Source of the DNA: Eumeta japonica
Taxonomy: Eukaryota > Arthropoda > Insecta > Lepidoptera > Psychidae
NCBI GenBank assembly: GCA_005406025.1
Contig: BGZK01001575.1
Coordinates: 62,001-126,000, forward strand
Length of the DNA: 64,000 bases
Direction of reading: 5' to 3'
Part shown: piece by piece, positions 1 through 11,899 of the stretch
How the letters are laid out: each line of letters starts with the position of its first letter
Position numbering within the stretch: position 1 is the first letter of the stretch
Made by a program: the position numbers and the translations under genes
The notes under the pieces: generated by a model
Told to the model about the DNA's origin: nothing
Database searches by the model: none
The model's input: the letters and a program-made list of their open reading frames with translations, nothing else

Positions 1-984
1 GACAAGCAGTTCTCTCTTTATGTTAACTAATACCACATAAAGAACACTTCCCACCTAAACTCTCTCAATATTTGTTGAGTGCGTCTATATACATGTGTGT
101 GGTCTGGCGTTATTATGGTGAAACACCACACCCTTTCTGATAATCAATTCCGGCCGTTTCTTCTCTAATTCTTACTTGAGTCTAATCAGCTGTTGGCAGT
201 AGAGATTTGAAGTGATGGTTTTGCCCGGTGGTAAAAGCTCATAATGAATAATGCCCTTCTAATTCCACCATACACATAGTATCAACTTACTGGGAGTTAA
301 TCCGGGTTTTTCTATAGTTTGTAGAACTTGCTTGCATTCTGACCGTGATTTTTTCGCACATTCTTGTAATAGGTAACCCATTTTTCATCACCAGTGATGA
401 ATCATTTCAAAAACGGTTCGATTTTTTTACGTTACAATAGAGAATTGCAAATGAGTACACAACTCATTACATTACTTTCAATGAGTTCGTGTGGAACCCA
501 AGTATCGAGTTTTTTTGTATATCCAACTTTTTTTAAATGGTTCAAAACTATTTTGTGGTCAATTCCCAGCTCTTCAGCTACGTCGTAAGAAGTAATATGC
601 CGATCTTGTTCTACTTTTTCCAAAATGGAATCGACTTTATCCGTAACAGGTCGACGAGAGCGAAGTTCATCTTTGACATGAAAATTAATAGACTGAAAAC
701 GCATGAACCAGTTTTGAGGTACTCTTACCGGCACTGCATTAGGTCCATAAACGTCACAAATCTTTTCGCAGCCTGTCTCGCATTTTTCTTTTTTTTGTAA
801 TAAAACTTCAAATTGTATCGAATTTTTACGTTAAATTCACTTATTTCGGTGGATAGAAAAACAATAAAAAATGGCGGCATACCGTTTTACTTTATATTTC
901 TCAATTTTTTCAAAGTGTCATCTATTTAATGGCATCAAAAATAGCGAGATAAGAACAGCATAAAAAGCTTTTTCCCCGACCTAA
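1..984 (-). mobile_element. mariner (DD34D) transposon, degenerate, cut by window edge
   Basis: The minus strand encodes mariner transposase. The best open stretch (734 to 432) carries the N-terminal paired-like DNA-binding region, with blocks resembling PVTDKVDSILEKVEQDRH, AEELGIDHK and WVPHEL; the last is typical of the HsMar1/cecropia branch. Catalytic-domain similarity continues toward position 1, for example the equivalent of LREFGWEV near 75-100, but frameshifts and stops interrupt it. The upstream end is at 984, where an inverted-repeat-like end (minus strand ttaggtcggggaaaaagc) abuts a TA target dinucleotide at 985-986. The start codon appears mutated. The other end lies outside the window. 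This is a fossil copy. Confidence 0.88.
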
Positions 985-1659
985 TATATTATTATAAAAT
1001 CCTGTATTTGTTAAAATAATATAGTTTCTCTAATGATAAATGTTTTTTTGATTTTTATTATTTGTTCTCAAACAAAGAATTATCTTTATTATGCTTTGAC
1101 ATTACTCAACCTAATGTTCATTGAGTTTTAAATTATCTACTTATTAAAATTTTTTGGCTGTTTACATAAAAATAAACAGATGTAAAAGCAGAAATAAAAA
1201 TAAGGACAAATATCAATTGTCACGTTATTTCAAAATGCACAGATTTTTAAAACCCAACAATTAGTTTTTTTTTTATCTATTATTAGTAAAAATACCTAAA
1301 AACAGATTCGTTTAGTGCATACATTTTAAGGCGTTATGCCCAATAAAAAGCTTCTTGTGTAATTATTTGCAAACGATCTATTCTTCTATATAATAGGGCA
1401 CATCAATGATGATATTGGGTAATGAAGCACTTATTATTAGCATATATTCGTATTGTTATAAAGCAAGAAATCTTTGAAGAACTGCTCTTGGCGAGAACTT
1501 AGACAATAAAGACAATAAAGGTGTGAATCAATTTTTAATATTGGAGACCATATTTCATGAAAAACTTTTCTTTCCTTTATGAAATACTAGCTTATTCCCC
1601 CGGCTCCGCCCGCATACACATAAAATGATTGAATTTTTTTTGGACAGGATTTGCGTTAC
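985..1659. other. AT-rich spacer, no gene seen
   Basis: No coding signal is visible. A short 'tactagcttattcccccggctccgcccgc'-like segment near 1588-1615 matches a motif that recurs at 56266-56290 (reverse sense) and is common at the ends of lepidopteran repeats. The rest is simple AT-rich DNA. Confidence 0.5.
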
Positions 1660-1930
1660 ATATATTGTTAATTTCTACGTATGTTTCATGCCAACCAGGC
1701 ACAGGAAACGTACGTAGAAATTAACAATATAACGATTGGCGGAATAGATATTTAAAAAATGGATACTAGCTTAGATGTTCGATATCTGTCAATCCTCTCG
1801 AACAAATATTCAATTTTTTCGGATAGAGATCGTAGTGGAGGGGCAGATTCGAGGGTCAGCGGTGGGTTGCATGCTGCATGTTACAGGCAAACGTCTAATG
1901 AAGTTTATTATTAGACGGCACATATTTTCC
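1660..1930 (+). repeat. Penelope-tail-like repeat with inverted duplication
   Basis: From about 1700 to 1905 this matches the 3' tail that follows the Penelope-like element at 15058-15290. Shared segments include cgtacgtagaaattaac, a gcggaat motif, gttcgatatct, caatcctctcga, gagggtcagcggtggg and the closing caggcaaacgtct. Immediately upstream, 1662-1687 is a reverse-complement copy of 1705-1730 (26 bp arms, one mismatch), giving a head-to-head hairpin. No coding capacity. Confidence 0.7.
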
Positions 1931-1962
1931 GTTTCTCCTATTTGTCGAAGACAAAACTACTA

Positions 1963-2087
1963 GCGGGCTTAGTATGGCGCCCTAAACAAGAGTCTTTCTA
2001 TAGGACTGTCCTTTTCGCTCATCACATTGGCGCGACAAGGATAGCTCTATAGAGAGAATCTTGTCTAGAGCGTCATGCTAGGCCCGC
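1963..2087. mobile_element. Small palindromic MITE-like element
   Basis: The left end gcgggcttagtatggcgc and right end gtcatgctaggcccgc are imperfect inverted repeats. Pairing continues inward through the 'agagtctttctatag' and 'ctatagagagaatcttgtct' segments to a short centre near 2025, so the 125 bp unit can fold into one long stem. Size, TIRs and absence of an ORF fit a miniature inverted-repeat element. Confidence 0.7.
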
Positions 2088-5000
2088 AGGATCGCAACGT
2101 TTCAATCTATGTGTTCAGCTTTTCAATGATCCGCAAACAAACTTTGACGTTTAACTTAATATTTGAAAAAAAATGTTTAATCGGTGTCTAATTACTGGAC
2201 AAACAAACATTTTTTTCTGTTTGCAAATTCGTTATCTTGGGTAAGCATCAACTCATGCTTAGTATCTCCCTCTTCTACCTGTTTCTCGTCCCCTCCGTTT
2301 TAATGTATCACATATAAAAACAATCAACGATATTTCTTATTTTGGGTACGAGTCCGTCCACTAGCCTATAATAAGTCATGCAGAAATTGCATACTTTTTT
2401 TAGGTACGTTGTTAATCTGAATAAATAGAAATGCATCTGTGTGCACCTCAAAGTACAACGATCGTATAGAAATATGCAAGGAATATTCATTTATTTTGCG
2501 ACATGGAGCTACGTAGATATATAGCACAACAGCACTATCATCGTGCTCGGTGCGCTATCGTAATCGCGGCGGAAACTGATGCGCTTACAGAAGTTTATTA
2601 ATAGCTCGTAATATTTATATGTCGGACACGACGAGAGATATAAAAACAGAAACAATGACGCAGTGCGAAAACAGACTCGTTTTTATAAAAGAAACTATAA
2701 GCTTAATTTTTGAGAAATACAAATTTTATAACACAAAATAGACCGAGGTCTTACTCACATATTAGATTTATGGTTGCACTTCGTATGCTCTAAATCGAGG
2801 TGAGCCTTTAATCTTTTTTTCAATTGTTAAGATTTATATAAGATCTAATAAAAAAAAGACTTTCTATATTTCAGATAACATGCCGGTATTCATTATTAAA
2901 ATAAATGCGTCAAAAGCATATAATATCAATAAACATATTTTACAATAAATAAACATTTATGTCACAAATGAAATAACAAATTTTCCAATCATTTTTTTTA
3001 ATTTTCATGGCATAAAATTATATTGTTATGGCAATGATGAACATTTATAACTTTTGGATTTGTTCTGCAGATGTATAAAATATATTGAATATAATTTTAC
3101 TCTTGCGCCAATTTATGAGTAAATAAATCATGGAATATTTATAGCAGACCATAAGTATTTCATAACAGGAATTTAATATAAACTGTCGGCTATTTCCCAC
3201 AAGGGTAAGTAGAGACTATAGATTTCCAGATGGTAGGATCTTAGGATCTATATATTCACTTTTGTTTCTCTAAGAAGAAATATGTAGATCAGTAATTTAT
3301 TAATTTAGGTGGATTCAATTTAATTTACATTATATTTTAATTAAATCATGAACATATTTATATTATTTTTTAAAACTTTGTTTCAAACGTATCACAGAAG
3401 ATATAAAATTGTTATTTCTATTTTTTCAAATATAACACTGTAATTTTCAATTACATTTTCAGTGTAGCGTCAATGTAATGAAGAATTTGAAAAATTTTAC
3501 AGATTCAGATCGGTGACATTTATACATTTTTTTTTTTTTTTATAAACAAAAGTGTCTTACCCCATCGGACGAATAGAGAACTCATGTTTATTTTTTGTAG
3601 TTTTGTGAATAATACATAACGTGCAAAATACAAAAAAAAAGAGCAAGGACGATCGGCCGTCACACACGTCACACACCGGCCTCATGTCTCCTCACTAAAG
3701 GCATTTTAATAAATTTATGAAAAACGACTTCCACGTTGCCGTCATTATAATGCGTATTCATTATGATTTTTGATTCAATTTTAGAACATTATTTATGGAT
3801 GTTGAATAGTTAATTTTTAGCTCTTGTATTTCCCAAAACGTGAGCTTGCAAATATCTAGTTCTAAAATATCACACTCATTACAATATTTCTGGTATAATT
3901 CTTAAAAATATCGAGTTGGACAACACCTCACGTGCCTAGTATACGTTGAGCCCATTTGCATTTGTGAAGAGTTACGAAAATATTAATTATATAACATATT
4001 TTACGTAAGTCAGTTAAATGTGATCAATGCATTTTAAAATTTCTGACTTGACAGGCGTATGGACGATTAGCGTCGCGAGATTAACTCTCTCTGATGTAGA
4101 AACTCAAAATTCATGATGTCCTGAATGGAATATTTTCTTCCTCGTGAAAGATGCAGTTAAAGTTAGAGGAAACTATAACACGACCTCACTTCAAATGAGC
4201 ATATACTTTGTGGGTTGACGTGTGAAGTTTTCAATGTCGCCACTGTCGAAACCCCATCCACAATTTTTTTATTGCAGACTGAGGGTCAGACAGAGGGCAA
4301 TCTCTTTAATAGCAACATTATCGTCGCGTAGCTATTCTAATCTTGGTTAGGTACAAGTTTGGTGATATAATCTCCGATATATACTGTTTACCATCGTAAT
4401 GTACAGCTCTATATAATTGAAGAATGTTATCTCGTTTAATTGGAGACTGTATTTATTTTCCAGAAGAATAATTGACCAATCGCAGATTGAACTTATACAA
4501 AGGTTACTTACTATATGACACATTTAATAAGCCACTTTTTCCTGAAGTAGAAAATATTTGTTGTATGACTGCATATTTACGTCGAAAAAATTTAAATGCT
4601 AATTGTAAACCCCATTTGCTAATGTTTAGTTTTCTTTAGAGATAAAATGTCTGTTTTTATGTGTGTAAAAAAAAAGATATAAAAAGTTTGTCGGCGAAAA
4701 CCGGTTCATAAAATTAAGACATACCTAATTCTAATGTTTCATATAATTGACGGAGTATTCGATATATAGTTTATAAGTTTTAATATTATTACATTGGCAT
4801 TGAATTTCACCTTATAAGTTTATTCAAAAGAAAAAGGAGAATTGACCGAACTAACCACTTTCGCGAATATTCAGACAGTCATGTGTATTTAAAATGAAAA
4901 AAATATTATATGCATTTTAAAGTAGGATTTGAACAGAAATAGCATTGTTGTCATCGTGTAAGAAATTATAAATCATAAAATCCTTTTTTAATTACAACAC

Positions 5001-5734
5001 CGTAAAAATTCTTAATTATACTTTCTACTAACAGATATTAATTTGCAAGCAGCATATCAATAGCATATCGATAGTATCGATTATTCTCTGTTTTAAAATT
5101 GACCGGGGTACAATTACAGACTTCCTGCCTATCGGAGTAGTTTGAAACAAAAGCCAAAATCAGAAGTGTTCGAAGTCGATGATCCACAATTTTCTTAAAG
5201 TCGATAGATTTACGTCACGACAAAATATTCTTATCATGTTCTTCATCAAATATAGAAATTAATGCAGAAGGAAATAGAGATGCACAAATCACAGAAAACC
5301 TTTAAGCGCCTACTGTCTCACAAATCCTGTACTATCAACTCATATTTAACATTGTTTTGACAGTCTTGAAATCTGTGTATTTATTTATAAATATGTTTTA
5401 CCAATAAATGAACGCTTTACTAGAAATAATTTATATACTATATAAGCGTTTTTTTTTATGAAATTCTTTGGGTACACATAAGACGAACTACTCGATGAAA
5501 CGATATTACACGATGCCTTGGCTTCGGAAGGGATGATTTTGGAACTGCGTGATATATTAAATACACAGTCAGCTGATTATATAAGAGATTTATATACTTA
5601 ATAATTTATATACGACATCACAAACGTAGTTCTTTTTTCAATTTTAGTTATGTGTAAATCTCAGTACTAAAATCATATATAAATGCAAAACGGTCCTTTT
5701 TCATTTAGTGTAGGATGTAAATTACGTACGTAGA
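2088..5734. other. 3.6 kb of AT-rich DNA with no recognised feature
   Basis: Open frames are short and have no recognisable protein character; the 2308-2490 minus frame of 60 codons looks random. Poly-T and poly-A runs are common. A slightly GC-richer patch near 3640-3700 was not recognised. Confidence 0.5.
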
Positions 5735-6320
5735 TCATGGCACGAAGGTGTCGCGGACCGGCAGCGGCCGTCGCTCCGGGAGCGGTGGGAGCGAAGCGCG
5801 CGGCGGGGGCTGCGGAGGGCCGCGGGGGCCGGGGCACGGGGCGACGCTGCTGTCGACGTCGTCGAGGCCAGCACGGATCGAAAGTTCGACGCGAAATCGA
5901 GCGCGCATATGTAAATATCGACACATTTACGAGCGAAAGGGTTCACCGGAGCGACGCACTAGCGCTGCGGAGCGGCGCGGGAACCAGTCCGGCGAGATTC
6001 CTACGGCGTCGTCGATAGAAAAATGTCGAACGAGACTCGGATCCATCCCGGTGCTCGACGTGAGCACGGAGCAACTCGGCCGGCGGTCGCCGCTCGACTG
6101 CCGCCAGCCGGCCGCTCTCCGGCCGGCGCTATCCGCGACAGCCCGCTGGTATATTTATCACTTAATTATTGAACTCGTCTGCGCAATAATTGCGTGCAAC
6201 TCAGCTGAGTGGTCGATGGCGCACAGCGGGCGCGAACACCGAGGACGCACGCGGCGCGGCCGTGTCTGCGCGCGCGTCGCATCTCGCATCCCGAGCGCCG
6301 CCAGGGCCGCTGATGAGCCT
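5735..6320. promoter_or_regulatory. GC-rich island, possible promoter or first exon
   Basis: The composition switches abruptly from AT-rich to strongly GC- and CpG-rich, then reverts. Long frames are open on both strands (for example 5748-6344 plus), but high GC alone removes stop codons, and the translations are Arg/Ala/Gly-rich on every frame without domain character. A core-promoter-like tatatttat lies at about 6149-6158. A donor-like aatag|gtatgt lies near 6350. It may be the promoter or 5' UTR exon of a gene not otherwise visible here. No product can be assigned. Confidence 0.4.
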
Positions 6321-7099
6321 TCACATACAAAGACAGCTACATAATACTGCTAATAGGTATGTGGTAAATATTAGAAATTACGAACAGCTCTACTTAACAG
6401 TACAATTTATTACTGCACATTTATTTATTAAAGGATAAATCGGTTCTACATATAGCAATCTGCTTTCAAAGGAATTACAAAACATGTAAAATTTCTTGCA
6501 AGAAGTGAGTAGATGGATATTTATTGTATAATTGAATCTTGGTCTTTTTTACATGACTGTCCAAAAAATGAAGGTAATGTTTTTAGAGTTTATATATGTG
6601 AGATTCTTTATTCCAAATGTTATGAAATAAAAAAACGAAATAATCAAAAGACTAAAATAGTACTCCCCAAAAAATTAAATCAATATAAAATGAAATTAAA
6701 AATGCAACTTAACAAAAATACTAAATAACCAATAAAATAATTAAATTAAAAAAATATTCAAAAAGAGCGAGTAGGACTTGCCCCTGAGGATCTATACAAA
6801 AATTATTTTATTAGAACTTTTTGAGAAAATGCGATTTTGCGAGCCCAATTCGATTCCGGACTCCGTTCTATAGTAATACCTCAATAAAAAATATCTTCGC
6901 GTTCATCTTCGGATACAATGTAAATACCTAAACACAAAATTTCATGGAACCCCTTAAGCTATTAAAGCGAAATAAACTAACCTCTACGTTGGTAAGTGCC
7001 CTTTTTAAGCCTGAACGCGCTGTTTTTTTATCGTATGTAACCTGCTTCCTTTGAAATGCATATTCCCGTTTTTTAGAGTTAACAAGTTGCTACCGTAAA

Positions 7100-7101
<2 letters not shown>

Positions 7102-7180
<79 letters not shown>
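7102..7180. repeat. (TA)n microsatellite, 79 bp
   Basis: Uninterrupted alternating TA, followed by imperfect acatacatatat. Confidence 0.98.
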
Positions 7181-7185
<5 letters not shown>

Positions 7186-7865
7186 CATATATTTTAATCG
7201 ACCAATTGAAAGCTATATTGACTTAATAGTTATCTTATAGATTAGGTCGCTATTATTCTATACTCGATATATACGAAATAATAATGTCTCAAAATATCTT
7301 AGTCCGCTTTTCTTTAAAACGTAAATGCTGAAACAACATTTATGAATGCCACATAGGAACTTTTTCAAAATTTTTGTTATGCTATTTTTTGAATTTTTTG
7401 AACAACCGAACTACAAATTTACGTTTATTATTATTAGTGTTACTAAACAGATGTCTGAGGAATTTTTAGAATCATCAATATTTACATTGTATAATAAAAC
7501 ATATATTAATCAAATACTCATGAAAAATATTTACGTTTTAAATTAAGACATAATTTATCGCACAGAAATTATGTTTTATATATTTGTGTTTTTTAATTAT
7601 GGTCACTAGTAATTTTTTATCGTATTATATTATTATTTCTCATATTTATTTTATTATATTATTGGTTTGTTATTACTTCTTTTAGAGAAAGACACGTCAT
7701 AGCAAAAAAAAACACAAAAAATTGAGGTTGAGTATACACGTGATTCTCAGAATTTGTCACAAACATAATTATTGCACAAACGGAGCCGGAAAAAGAGCTA
7801 CCCTGTCCTTTGCAATATCATAGATAAGAACTATATATCTAAAAATATCGAACTAATCTGAATTT

Positions 7866-7870
<5 letters not shown>

Positions 7871-7898
<28 letters not shown>
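7871..7898. repeat. (TA)14 microsatellite
   Basis: Perfect alternating TA tract of 28 bp in AT-rich spacer. Confidence 0.97.
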
Positions 7899-7899
<1 letters not shown>

Positions 7900-8074
7900 C
7901 AAAACTTAAACATCGAGGGGGAAATCGGGTATAAATGATCGCTTAAACATACACACTAAATACTAGCTTAAGCTTAGAAACATATCTTCAAACTCCGATC
8001 TAAATCATATAGATATATCTAATTTAGATTCAGAAAAAAAACGTTGTGAATAATTAATCCGTCTATCTGTTTCC

Positions 8075-9066
8075 TTTAGGGATTTGTACCCAAGGGTGTC
8101 AACGTCAACATGACCCTATTACTAAAATTCCGGTGTTCGTCTGTGTGTCCGCAGGCTGTATCTCTAGTAGCATTCATACTAATCTGTGCTGTATTACATG
8201 AACCATAATAGATAGAGAGTTAAAATTTATGGTGTTTATTTTTATTACTGCTATAAGAATAAATAACAAAAATAAAATTAAATTAAAAATTAAATGGAGC
8301 CTCTCCATACAAGAAACGTGTTTTTTTCTTGATTTTAATTATGGTAATTAGGAGACGCTTGAAATGTTCATGTAGTGTTTGTTACACATAATAATAATAA
8401 TAATAGCCTTTATTAACAATCTTAAATCTAATGTTTACATTTTTGTTTTCCCTTAATCATTTACATATAATATTTATTTTAGTTTTTCATTTCTCCGACA
8501 TCGGTAAAGATTGTTTTGCTCTTGCATAGGCCTCCCCCAGATTTTTCCATACCTCTCGGTCCTGGCATTTTCTTCTCCAAATTGACCCTGCGGTCGCTTT
8601 TAAGCCATCGTCCCATCTTCGAAGTGGTCGTCCCCTTTTCCTCTTTCCCTCTCTTGGGTACCATTCAGAAACTAGTTTTGCCCATTTTTCCGTTTTATTC
8701 CTTAACAAATTTCCTACCCATCTCCATTTCAACTTTTTAATTGTGTACGAAATATCAGCAATTTTTGTCCTCCCTCTTATACATTTTAGGGATATTCTAT
8801 CTTTCTGTTTTATGTTTAGTAAACTTTTTTCCATGTTGTGCTGACAGACTTCTAGTTTTTTCATATTTTGTATTACACATAATAGAAATAAAACAAAGTT
8901 AAAATTAAAAGGGGTCCCCGTACAAGAAACGTTATTTTCGGCTTTTTTTATCCGATCTTAATTTTTGTTCTTGTTTTTCATCAACTATTTAAAAAAAGTG
9001 TATTATTTTCAATACTGTAGGGTGGTATATAATCCGTGTGCGAGTCCTACTTGCACTTGTATGGTT
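8075..9066 (-). repeat. Lepidopteran interspersed repeat, antisense copy, interrupted
   Basis: This is an antisense, degraded copy of the repeat at 39719-40904. The left end 'ttagggatttgtaccc' corresponds to that copy's terminal gtactgaaccctaa. 'gaccctattactaa' and the 'gtccgcaggctgtatctc' region match its 3' part. The right end 'gtgcgagtcctacttgcac' corresponds to its 5' 'ctgcgagttggact' start. An RTE-type LINE tail is inserted at 8394-8872. Confidence 0.75.
8394..8872 (-). mobile_element. 5'-truncated RTE-type LINE, reverse transcriptase C-terminus
   Basis: The minus frame 8864 to 8487 (125 codons) has the hallmark tail of insect endonuclease/reverse-transcriptase LINEs: LKWRWVGNLLR, then W.PREGKRKRGRPLRRW (tryptophans and the GRP motif intact), then W..L.EAYA at the end. 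The 3' end on the minus strand is a short TAA-type tail (plus strand taataataataa at 8391-8403). The 12-bp sequence ttacacataata occurs on both sides (8382-8393 and 8873-8884), a target-site duplication that fixes the insertion. Only the last part of the protein remains. Confidence 0.88.
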
Positions 9067-10250
9067 TATCATGATATTTTCTGAAATTGAACTTTTTAAG
9101 CGCGTTAGGAGAAACAGATTAGAATGTATTTTTAGCTTCTTTAGACATTTAACCGTTGAAGGGATAAAGTTGCCCGCGCCGATTAACGCGCCGTTTAATG
9201 AGGATTACCTTAGAAAAGCGCCATCTGTTATGAAGATTTGGTGGTACAATTAAAAGCTATTTTTTTATTCTAGGTGAAATTCTTATTTTTAACAACGCCG
9301 TTTACATGTCGTAGTACGTACTATTAAGAGCAGTGCCATCTGTGTAAAACGACTGTGACCTCTGATTTATATTTAAAAGAATTAGTTAACGTACGGAACA
9401 TTATCTTAATTCTTTTGATTGACTACAAATTCGCTACCAAACTACATCACCAAGTCACACCACCAAAGAAATTTTTAATTTCTCTTCTTACTCATAGACG
9501 ATAAAAAAGTTATACTTTTTTTGGGAAATTAGATAAAATATGACAGTTTACTTTTAGTGTGTAACACACCAAGAAGTCAATACAATCTGAAATGATTTCA
9601 AGTCGTGTGCCAATAATAATATATACTATACATGCTCTATGGTTACAATAACAATTGAATGTACATGCATGTAGTGCTAATTCAATGCAATTAAGTGGTT
9701 AACACGTGTTGTAAACATAACAGATGTGGAGTCGGAATAAATATTGCCTACATATGTATTTTTATACTTGAATTTCTAAAAATTGATACTATTTGATCCA
9801 TATGAATATTGTTTCTTTATGCCAAAAAAGTATAACTTAAATGCGTACATACTTAACTATATACGCTTTTTTTTATCAACTCTGAGAACAAATATGTTTC
9901 ATGTAACGAGTATTTTACGATATAGGTAGCTGATAAGTAATTAGAAATAAGCGTAAAGAGTCTTGTTAAGTTTATTTACAGAATTATATAAGATTCCTCT
10001 ACTTGTGGATCTCGATCACATATTAGAACAGATTCCACTGGCTGCTGTGTTACCAGTGCAGCTCATATTCCTCCGAGTCAAAATGCCGACATCTTCCACG
10101 CGCATCTCAACTTTTCTAGATAATATTTTAACTCTAGACGTGGGTCAATTCTGTGCAGGTGATGGTTATAATTTGCCCTTATTGAACTGAAGCAATACGG
10201 TAGACAGAAAAGGATCTCTGCGCCACTCCCCTTTATGCCTTTTAGTGACA
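9067..10250. other. Spacer, no gene recognised
   Basis: Frames at 9038-9253 and 9963-10190 (plus) are open, but their translations show no family signature, and no splice or start context supports them. The 9963-10190 frame sits in slightly less AT-rich DNA and may be repeat-derived. Confidence 0.4.
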
Positions 10251-10770
10251 ACATCCATCATTTCAACCGACATAAAAAAAATGTGTAAAACGGTTGACGC
10301 TACAAGCCGTCCCTGAAACTTTCCGCTATGATATTTATCGATGTGTTTTTGAGCTCCTTGAGTTATGAATATTGTCTGTGAGTTTTTGAGCTCAAAGTTT
10401 TGATGAAGGTTGACTCTTCAGACCATCCCTGAAACTTCTTACTGCTTTCGACCTAAAAGTGTTAAAAATGAGGTAGCAGTAAATTATGCATCTCATCATG
10501 CTCGTAAAATCAATTTTATTGGTATGTCAAGCTCTCCCAGCTCAAAAATATAGTTTTGAGGACCTAAAATTGAAAAATCTATATGTACAAAAAAACATAT
10601 TTTTTTTTTAATTTTCATCTACACTATTTTCGGAACACGTAGTTTGATTTTGATCAGCTTTATAGTAACTAGAGCAGGTTTTTAAATAGGAAAAGGTGAC
10701 CGAGTACCTCAAACCTTTAAAAAACAAACAATTTTGAAATAACCTTTTTTCCGAATTTTGATTAACCATA

Positions 10771-11132
10771 TCTTTTAAACGAATCAATCGATTTTGATAG
10801 AATTCGCGACAATCGACGTTGTTTCTTAAAGAAAACAAGTGGTTACATTTTTCACTTTATCTGTAGTACAGTTTAAAGATATTCTAAATAAAACATTTAA
10901 AAAAAATTCCAACAACATTTTCAACAAATACACCGATTTTTATAAATTAAGCAACGATCGACTTTGTTTTCTAAGGAGAACAACTTAAAATAGATTTTAT
11001 TATTTATTGGTAAAATTACAAAATATTGTAAAAAAATACTTTTAAGTAAATATTACTCTAATGATATCTCTTGAACAAATCAACCAATTTTTATGAAGTT
11101 TGCGGCAATCTATGCAACTGTTTGGGGAAAAG
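10771..11132. repeat. Three diverged copies of a ~65 bp motif
   Basis: Units at about 10771-10837, 10919-10981 and 11066-11132 share the pattern 'aaca/gaatca-cc/cgatttttat-gaa-tt-gc-caatc-ac--tgttt', spaced by roughly 147 bp. They are embedded in a longer repetitive-looking stretch (10250-11330), which also repeats 'ccgtccctgaaactt' and 'ccatccctgaaactt' at about 10306 and 10422. This looks like the body of an old non-coding repeat. Confidence 0.5.
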
Positions 11133-11348
11133 AGCTGATTAGCTTTGGTATCGATCGGTAGCCGAAAAGTTATTTCAAAAACACAATTTTCAGAAAACTT
11201 AATTTTTAAGAATCCACAAAATCTACCAGACGAAACTAGTTCGAAGTTTCAGAAAGTCTAAGTTGAATGAATTTCGTGCTAATATCGTATACTGCGTTTC
11301 GGTCGGTTAATACATTTAAAAGTTATTAGAGGTTTCTACACTTGCACC

Positions 11349-11429
11349 AGCACCCGCACCCGAACCCACGCCCGCGCACATACACACGTGCACTCACGCA
11401 TGCACGCACACACAAACACGCACGCACCA
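11349..11429. repeat. Degenerate CA-rich alternating purine-pyrimidine tract
   Basis: The plus strand is dominated by CA, CG and CCC steps (gcacccgcacccgaaccc, then gcacgcacacacaaacacgc). It is low-complexity sequence with Z-DNA-like character. Confidence 0.8.
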
Positions 11430-11899
11430 TACAGATATCACTGAAAAATGTTTGAAATAGATTTCTAGGACCCCAAAAACGTTAAGATGTAGTTAAAACT
11501 CCATTTTCGAAAATCAGAGTGAACAGTAACTTTCAATTTTACGAAAATCTTCAAGTTTACAAAAATTTTCAATTTTCCTAGCGGAAATTAAAAAAGAAGG
11601 TTCTCAATTCATTTGTATTTTTGTGTATGTTAAGCGACATCTTCCTCAATTGTGGACCAATTTCGAAAATTATTTTTTTGTTCAAAAGGGTATACTCGCG
11701 AGGTGGTCTCATTGTCACTAAGTTAGAATCAAATAATAAATAATAACGGAATCCCAGGAAATTAAAAGGATACCCTCAAATATTATAGGTATGTGTAGTG
11801 TGCTTGAAGCCTTTCTTCAAACACCAAACATTCAGGTGTTTGCGTCGGGAAGTCACCACTTCATGCTGCTGAGCTGATAATGGGAGCAAAATTTATCGT
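11430..11899. other. Spacer, nothing recognised
   Basis: No coding or repeat signature is identified between the CA-rich tract and the Penelope-like element. Confidence 0.4.

Larger units (their letters stand above)
6321..8074. other. AT-rich spacer with repeat fragments and microsatellites
   Basis: Apart from the two TA tracts listed separately, 6760-7080 contains weak resemblance (gcgagtaggacttgcccc) to the lepidopteran repeat found complete at 39719-40904. No coding region was recognised. Confidence 0.4.

Noticed and set aside
5748..6344. 198-codon plus frame in the GC island
   Set aside because: Several overlapping frames on both strands are open because GC-rich DNA lacks stops; no domain character.
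11341..11430. Telomere-like or CRISPR-like repeat
   Set aside because: The CA-rich tract has no fixed repeat unit, no spacers and no TTAGG units.
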